DNA of 64,000 bases. It comes from Pseudooceanicola antarcticus (GTDB taxonomy: Bacteria > Pseudomonadota > Alphaproteobacteria > Rhodobacterales > Rhodobacteraceae). The notes under the pieces are model-generated. The model saw only the letters and a program-made list of their open reading frames with translations. It was not told the origin of the DNA and searched no databases. Location: NCBI RefSeq assembly GCF_900215355.1, contig NZ_OBEA01000004.1:62001-126000 (forward strand), given 5' to 3'. Positions 59,235 to 64,000 of the stretch are shown here, in pieces (the first letter of the stretch is position 1; each line of letters opens with the position of its first letter). The translations under genes were made by a program, and so were the position numbers.

Positions 59235-59699
59235 TTGGGCGAAGTCTACTTCTACCACCTGACCCGAAGTTCGGTCGACAGCGCGTTGCAGGCCCTCTTG
59301 CCGCGCGCGCTGGCGGCGGGCTGGCGGGTGGCGGTCCGCGGCTCGGACGCGGACCGGCTGGACTGGCTGGACCAGAAGCTGTGGCTGGGCCCCGAGGAAA
59401 GCTTCCTGCCCCATGGCCAGGACAAGAACCCCCATCCCGAGCTGCAGCCGGTGCTGCTGACCCTGGGCCAGCCCGCCAACCAGCCCGATTGCCTGATGAG
59501 CATCGACGGCGCCGCGCTGGAGCCCTCCGAGATCGAGGGCGTGAAGCGGGCCTGCGTGCTCTTCGACGGCCATGACGAGCCGGCGCTGGTCCATGCCAGG
59601 GGGCAGTGGAAGGCGCTCACCGCCGCCGGCTGCGCCGCCGTCTACTGGTCCGAGGAATCAGGCCGCTGGGAGAAGAAGGCTGAAAGCGCCGGCGCCTGA
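59235..59699 (+). CDS. holC: DNA polymerase III chi subunit HolC
   Basis: Clamp-loader accessory subunit that contacts SSB. 154 residues. The fold is supported by VYFYHLTRSSVDSAL at the N terminus, LLPRALAAGWRVAVRGSDADRLDWLDQKLW and the ACVLFDGHDE strand. The start is TTG 59235, three bases after the pepA stop; no ATG fits. pepA-holC pairing is common in alphaproteobacteria. Confidence 0.9.
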   Translation: MGEVYFYHLTRSSVDSALQALLPRALAAGWRVAVRGSDADRLDWLDQKLWLGPEESFLPHGQDKNPHPELQPVLLTLGQPANQPDCLMSIDGAALEPSEIEGVKRACVLFDGHDEPALVHARGQWKALTAAGCAAVYWSEESGRWEKKAESAGA

Positions 59700-59828
59700 T
59701 CGCGGCGATGCCCACGGGGCAGGCGGACCGGGCAGGTGGCAGCCATCGCGATCCGGGCCCGGAGCTTTGTCAATTGCCAGCCCACGGTTGGGGCGCCTAA
59801 CCTGACGGGGCAATTGACGGACAAGACC

Positions 59829-60341
59829 ATGAAGCCAGCCTCTCTCATCGTTCTCGGGATCACCGGCGCCGCGGCGCTCGGCGTGGTGGCCGTGCTGGCC
59901 TCGGTGGCGCTGAAGCAAGAGCCCGAGACCGGCCTGCTGGCCTGGCAGGACCCCGAGATCATCGGGCGCGGTGCCAAGATCTACCGCTCGGAATGCAGCA
60001 GCTGTCACGGCGGGCTCGACGGGTCGGCACCTGCGGCGGATGCGCCCGAACCCTCGGCCCCGCCCCACGACGAGAACGGCCATAGCTGGAAGCATCCCGA
60101 TTACGTGCTCTTCGGACTGACCAAATCGGGAGAGGTGGCAGAGCTCTGCCTGACCGGCAATGGCGATGTCGAGATGCCCGAGTTCGCCGAGGCGCTGAAC
60201 GACCGCCAGATCCTTGACGTGCTGTCCTACATCAAGTCGACCTGGCCCGAGGAGGTGCGTGCGCGGCAGGAGGCCACGAACCAGATCTACGCCGCCCAGA
60301 ATGCCGCCACGCGGGAGTTGCTGGAAAACGGCGGATCGTGA
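59829..60341 (+). CDS. Membrane-anchored cytochrome c
   Basis: 170 residues. N-terminal hydrophobic helix LIVLGITGAAALGVVAVLASVAL (about 5-27) serves as an uncleaved anchor or signal; the haem site CSSCHGG is at about residues 56-62 and the probable Met ligand is in DVEMPEFAEAL. The electron partner is unknown. ATG 59829 has no strong Shine-Dalgarno. It ends 43 bases before the convergent hflX stop. Confidence 0.88.
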   Translation: MKPASLIVLGITGAAALGVVAVLASVALKQEPETGLLAWQDPEIIGRGAKIYRSECSSCHGGLDGSAPAADAPEPSAPPHDENGHSWKHPDYVLFGLTKSGEVAELCLTGNGDVEMPEFAEALNDRQILDVLSYIKSTWPEEVRARQEATNQIYAAQNAATRELLENGGS

Positions 60342-60383
60342 GCGGCAAGACGGCAGGCCCGCGGAGCGGACCCGCCGATTGTC

Positions 60384-61658
60384 TTACATGTCGCGGAAGC
60401 GGGCCGATTGGCGCGCGGTCCAGAGCACATCCAGCTCGAAGCCCTCTTCGGTCTGCCGCTCGGCCTGCACGATGCCTTCCTTGAAGGCCCAGGCCCGGCG
60501 CTTGCCGTCCGAGAAGGGCAGCAGCACGGTTTCGGCGTGCCGCTCGGAATCCAGCGCGCGGGTGACCTCGGCCAGCAGCGCGGGCAGGCCCGCGCCGGTG
60601 ATCGCCGAGATCGGCAGGATGCTCTCGTCCCGCTCCGAGGCAGTCAGCAGGCGCTCGGCCTCGTCCGTCTCCAGCAGGTCGATCTTGTTCCAGACCTCCA
60701 GCACCGGCACCTCTTCGCGCAGGCCCAACTCGGCCAGGATCTCCTCGACATCGGCCTTCTGCTCGCGCGTTTCGGGATGCGAGATATCGCGGACATGCAG
60801 CACCAGGTCGGCTTCCAGCACCTCTTCCAGCGTGGCGCGGAAGGCCGCGACCAGCTGGTGCGGGAGGTCCGAGATGAAGCCCACGGTGTCCGAGAGGATG
60901 ATCTCGGCCCCGGTTTCCAGCTTCACCCGCCGCATGGTCGGGTCCAGTGTGGCAAAAAGCATGTCCTTGGCCAGCACGTCGGCGCCGGTCAGGTAGTTGA
61001 ACAGCGTCGATTTCCCGGCGTTGGTGTAGCCCACGAGCGCGACGATGGGGAAGGGCACCTTGGCGCGCGAGGCGCGGTGCAGCTCGCGGGTGCGGACGAC
61101 CTTCTCGAGCTGCCGGCGCAGGCGCACCATCTGTTCGTCGATGGCGCGACGGTCGGCCTCGATCTGGGTTTCGCCGGGGCCGCCGACGAAGCCGAGCCCG
61201 CCCCGCTGCCGTTCCAGGTGGGTCCAGGCGCGCACCAGTCGTGTGCGCTGGTAGCCAAGGGCCGCCAGTTCCACCTGCAGCACGCCTTCACGCGTGCGGG
61301 CGCGATCCGAGAAGATCTCGAGGATCAGCCCGGTGCGGTCCAGGATCTTGACGTTCCACGCCTTTTCCAGGTTCTGCTGCTGCTTCGGGCTGACCGGCCC
61401 GTCAATCAGCACCAGTTCGGCCTCGGCCGTCTTCAGGATCTGCTGGAGCTCTTCGACCTTGCCCTTGCCGAAGAGTGTCTTGGGCTGGGCCGTGGCAATA
61501 CGGACCAGCTGGTCGCCGACCACCTCGAGACCGGGCAGCGCATGGGCGAGGCTCACGGCCTCTGCCAATGCGTATTGAGGCGCATGACGCGCCTCTTCAC
61601 CCTTGAACTCGGGGTGGATCACGAAGGCGCGCGTCGGCGCCTGCTCATGTCCGATCAA
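60384..61658 (-). CDS. hflX: Ribosome-associated GTPase HflX
   Basis: Splits ribosomes under stress. 424 residues: N-terminal domain with FGKGKVEEL and [18 protein letters not shown], then the G domain with Walker [10 protein letters not shown] (about 209-217), DTVGF G3 and NKID G4. The start is TTG 61658 overlapping the hfq TGA (TTGA), so it is translated coupled to hfq, as in other alphaproteobacteria. Confidence 0.94.
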   Translation of the reverse strand: MIGHEQAPTRAFVIHPEFKGEEARHAPQYALAEAVSLAHALPGLEVVGDQLVRIATAQPKTLFGKGKVEELQQILKTAEAELVLIDGPVSPKQQQNLEKAWNVKILDRTGLILEIFSDRARTREGVLQVELAALGYQRTRLVRAWTHLERQRGGLGFVGGPGETQIEADRRAIDEQMVRLRRQLEKVVRTRELHRASRAKVPFPIVALVGYTNAGKSTLFNYLTGADVLAKDMLFATLDPTMRRVKLETGAEIILSDTVGFISDLPHQLVAAFRATLEEVLEADLVLHVRDISHPETREQKADVEEILAELGLREEVPVLEVWNKIDLLETDEAERLLTASERDESILPISAITGAGLPALLAEVTRALDSERHAETVLLPFSDGKRRAWAFKEGIVQAERQTEEGFELDVLWTARQSARFRDM

Positions 61659-61894
61659 TTTTCGCCGTCGCCTTCATAAAGGGAAATCGGCTGCGACGGC
61701 ATGATGGTCGAGATCGCGTGCTTGTAGACAAGCTGTGCCTGGCCATCGCGGCGCAGCAGCACACAGAAATTGTCGAACCAGGTAATCACGCCCTGGAGCT
61801 TCACACCGTTGATCAGGAAAATCGTCACCGGAACCTTGGTTTTCCGAACGTGGTTCAGGAATGCGTCCTGAAGGTTCTGTCTATCGGAAGCCAT
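61655..61894 (-). CDS. hfq: RNA chaperone Hfq
   Basis: 79 residues, a hexameric Sm-like protein that pairs small RNAs with mRNA. Sm1 runs [22 protein letters not shown] (about 8-29) and Sm2 is [15 protein letters not shown] 61894 is chosen; the frame is open for 17 codons upstream but that extension is not family-like. Upstream 132 bases separate it from trkH. Confidence 0.97.
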   Translation of the reverse strand: MASDRQNLQDAFLNHVRKTKVPVTIFLINGVKLQGVITWFDNFCVLLRRDGQAQLVYKHAISTIMPSQPISLYEGDGEN

Positions 61895-62026
61895 TCTTGT
61901 TACGCCTTTTTTAAGTTTATTATTGCCGTCCGCGGCTTTCTGCAATTAGCGCTCAGATTATGGGGGCCTGCGGCGGAAGTTTCCAGCCCCGATATCGCAA
62001 TAGTTTCAGCCTGACGCCAAGCTGCG

Positions 62027-63577
62027 TCACTCACGCCACAGGTCGGGGTTGAAGAGCGCCAGGATGGCCAGAAGCTCCAGCCGGCCAAGGATCATGAAGG
62101 CGCAGAGCGCAAGCTTGGCGCCATCGGTCAGATCCAGCAGGGCGACGGGCTCCGTGCCGCCATGGGTGGCCAGGTTGCCTGCATTGGCCAGCGCCGCCAC
62201 CGAGAGCACCGTGGCCTCTTCAAAGCTGATGCCGAAGGCCGCGAGGATGGTCATCGAGGCGGCCAGGCAGATGGCGAAGAGCATGAAGAAGACCCAGGCC
62301 TGGAAGGCGCCATGGCGGCGGATGCGCCGCCCCGCCTTGCCGCTGCCCGAGACCGAGGAAGGATGCACCAGCCGGTCCATCTCGCGCCGCCCCTGCAGGT
62401 AAAGCGCATAGACCCGCAAGAGCTTTACCCCACCCGCAGTGGTGGCCACGCCGCCGCCGATCATCGACAGCCCCATCAGGACCATGCCCGGCGTCGCGAG
62501 CCCGGACCAGCTCTGCGCGGTCTGCCAGTGCAGGCTCTCCCAGCCGGTGGTGGTCAGGAACGAAAGTACGGTGAAAGCCGAGCCCCAGAAGGCACCGAAG
62601 CCCAGCCCCAGGTCCTCGCCGGAGCTGACCTCGAAGGCGGCGATCCAGTGGCGCAGGAAGAGTAGCACCGGCACCGCGATGACCAGCGCCAGGCCCATGC
62701 GGAACTCGGGATCCCGGTAGAGCCCCATGCGCGCCGTCAGCGTGTCCGACGAGAAGGTCACCCGTGACAGGGCAAAGAGCAGGAAGACCGCGATGATCAG
62801 CTCTCCGGCAACGCCCGCGCCGGAATGCGCGGGCCCGCCCACGGGGGAAATGCCCGAGGTCGAAAGCGTCGACATGGCGTGGATCAGCGCGGTCAGGGGG
62901 CTGTCGCCGGCGATCAGCAGCGCCAGCCAGAGCAGGGCGGTCAGGCCCAGGTAGATGGGGCCCAGCCGGGCCGCGCCCTTCAGCACCCGGCGGATCACCC
63001 CGGCGCGCTCGAAACGTGACATCCGCGTCTCGCCCTCGTCACGGCCCGCGGCGGTGACCTCGAAGCCGCCGAGCGACAGCGGCGCCATGACCGCCGCCGC
63101 CGAGACCCAGATCAGGAAGCCGCCCATCCAGGCCACCTGCGCCCGCCACAGGTGCAGCGGCGCCGAAAGCCGGCGGGGGTCGTCGTAGAAGCTCATGCCG
63201 GTGGTGGTGAAGCTCGAGACCATCTCGACATAGGCATTGAGGAAGCGGGTGTCGGGCAGGCTCTCGGCGAAGGGCACGGCCAGGGGCAGGGGCAGCAGCA
63301 GGAAGGCGCAGAAAAGCGCCAGCAGCGCGAAGAGATCGGCCCGCCCGGTGGCCTCGGTCGGCGAAGACCCCCGCGCCAGCCCGATCATCACCGCCAGCAC
63401 GGTGCCCATGAGCGCCGAGTAGAAGAAGGCCCGCGCCGTGGCGAACTCCTCCATCGCCAGCGCCAGCCCGGCGGGCACCAGCATCGAGACGCAGAGAGCG
63501 GCGAAGAGCAGCAGGAACAGCGGCTGCCCTTCCAGGCGGCGCGCCAGCGGTTGCCGGGCAGAGTGGGAGCGGCGCAT
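62027..63577 (-). CDS. trkH: TrkH-family potassium transport protein
   Basis: 516 residues, pore subunit of the Trk potassium system. Twelve or so helices with four selectivity-filter loops: SFTTTGMSFY, HAMSTLSTSGISPVG, LSFLTTTGWESLHW, and AALANAGNLATHG. Gly in each filter is intact. Lies nine bases after trkA, its regulatory partner. Confidence 0.93.
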   Translation of the reverse strand: MRRSHSARQPLARRLEGQPLFLLLFAALCVSMLVPAGLALAMEEFATARAFFYSALMGTVLAVMIGLARGSSPTEATGRADLFALLALFCAFLLLPLPLAVPFAESLPDTRFLNAYVEMVSSFTTTGMSFYDDPRRLSAPLHLWRAQVAWMGGFLIWVSAAAVMAPLSLGGFEVTAAGRDEGETRMSRFERAGVIRRVLKGAARLGPIYLGLTALLWLALLIAGDSPLTALIHAMSTLSTSGISPVGGPAHSGAGVAGELIIAVFLLFALSRVTFSSDTLTARMGLYRDPEFRMGLALVIAVPVLLFLRHWIAAFEVSSGEDLGLGFGAFWGSAFTVLSFLTTTGWESLHWQTAQSWSGLATPGMVLMGLSMIGGGVATTAGGVKLLRVYALYLQGRREMDRLVHPSSVSGSGKAGRRIRRHGAFQAWVFFMLFAICLAASMTILAAFGISFEEATVLSVAALANAGNLATHGGTEPVALLDLTDGAKLALCAFMILGRLELLAILALFNPDLWRE

Positions 63578-63586
63578 CGCCCGGCC

Positions 63587-64000
63587 CTAGAAGTAGTCGA
63601 TGGAGACCTGCAGAAGGCGCTCCACTTCCGGCACATCGGCGGTGAGCGCGAAGATGACGATGGTGTCGCCCTCTTCGATCACCAGGTCGGCATTGGGCCG
63701 CATGACCTTCTCGGCGCGCATCACCGCACCGACCAGCACGCCTTCCGGGAAGGCGATCTCGCGGATCGGGCGGCCGGACATGGGCGAGGTCGAGAGCACA
63801 TCGGCCTCGATCACCTCGGCCTCGGCATCGCCGATGGAATAGACCCCGCGCACCCGACCGTGGCGGATATGGCGCAGGATCGAGCTGACGGTGGTGGCGC
63901 GCGGATTGATATAGGCGTCGATGCCCAGGGGGCCCATGAGCGGTGTCAGCGTCGGGTCGTTGATCAGCGCGATGGCCATGGGGCAGCCCAGGTTCTTGGC
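63587..64000 (-). CDS. trkA: Trk potassium regulator TrkA (partial)
   Basis: The last 137 residues of a gene that begins beyond the window edge. The visible part holds the end of an RCK-N domain (AIALINDPTLTPLMGPLGIDAYINPR) and a full RCK-C domain (about VRGVYSIGDAEAEVIEADV to SIDYF, containing GAVMRAEKVMRPNADLVIEEGDTI). The cytosolic ring subunit gates TrkH by NAD(H)/ATP; the trkA-trkH-hfq-hflX order is the alphaproteobacterial standard. Confidence 0.92.
   Translation of the reverse strand, partial: AKNLGCPMAIALINDPTLTPLMGPLGIDAYINPRATTVSSILRHIRHGRVRGVYSIGDAEAEVIEADVLSTSPMSGRPIREIAFPEGVLVGAVMRAEKVMRPNADLVIEEGDTIVIFALTADVPEVERLLQVSIDYF

Noticed and set aside
61895-62026. Small RNA gene between hfq and trkH
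   Set aside because: Only AT-rich bases near the hfq start and no terminator; it looks like the hfq promoter and leader.

Overview
The window is a stretch of chromosome from a GC-rich alphaproteobacterium, almost certainly a member of the Rhodobacteraceae (Roseobacter or Rhodobacter lineage). The assignment rests on gene content and order: an rseP-bamA-skp-fabZ-lpxA-lpxI-lpxB run, a CtrA regulator directly behind a SciP-type (DUF1153) CtrA inhibitor, an NAD-dependent ligase with an alphaproteobacterial insertion, a trkA-trkH-hfq-hflX block, lptF-lptG-lptD-surA-rsmA, and prfA-prmC followed by a DUF4167 protein. I see no rRNA, tRNA, CRISPR array, insertion sequence or prophage. The DNA reads as ordinary core chromosome with a few accessory patches.

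Layout. 1-7449 (+): end of the site-2 protease RseP, a 43-residue membrane micro-ORF, outer-membrane assembly (bamA, skp) and lipid A synthesis (fabZ, lpxA, lpxI, lpxB). 7592-10010: mnmA (-), then sciP and ctrA (+). 10123-14885 (+): ligA, recG and a 40-residue membrane micro-ORF behind a LexA-type box. 15072-21725, mostly (-): a soluble chemoreceptor, a SufU-like protein, hisI (+), a methyltransferase-gluQ pair, trmFO and an enoyl-CoA hydratase-like gene. 21782-23323 (+): thioesterase, rplM, rpsI. 23645-23763: a 7-bp tandem repeat. 23812-36883, mainly (-): membrane chemoreceptor, ppk2-tetR, two alpha/beta hydrolases, a P-loop protein with metA, two FadL-type porins, a DMT exporter, and a cation/proton antiporter with a DUF1697 gene. 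36937-45971: exo/endonuclease, YjdF-like membrane protein, selO, nucleoside hydrolase-GNAT pair, iron-binding periplasmic protein, mazG, M20 amidohydrolase-agmatinase pair, small secreted Cys-rich protein. 46034-48799 (+): prfA, prmC, DUF4167. 48899-57562 (-): GMC oxidoreductase with small partner, rsmA, surA, lptD, lptG, lptF. 57777-60341 (+): pepA, holC, cytochrome c. 60384-64000 (-): hflX, hfq, trkH, trkA (cut by the window end).

Functionally, much of the window serves the cell envelope: beta-barrel insertion (BamA, Skp, SurA), lipid A synthesis (FabZ, LpxA, LpxI, LpxB) and LPS export (LptF, LptG, LptD). The most interesting signals lie between the core genes: a probable SOS-controlled membrane microprotein downstream of recG, a second membrane microprotein between rseP and bamA, a conserved-looking P-loop protein paired with metA, a hairpin covering part of the ppk2 Shine-Dalgarno sequence, and shared upstream motifs at two tandem fadL-type genes.
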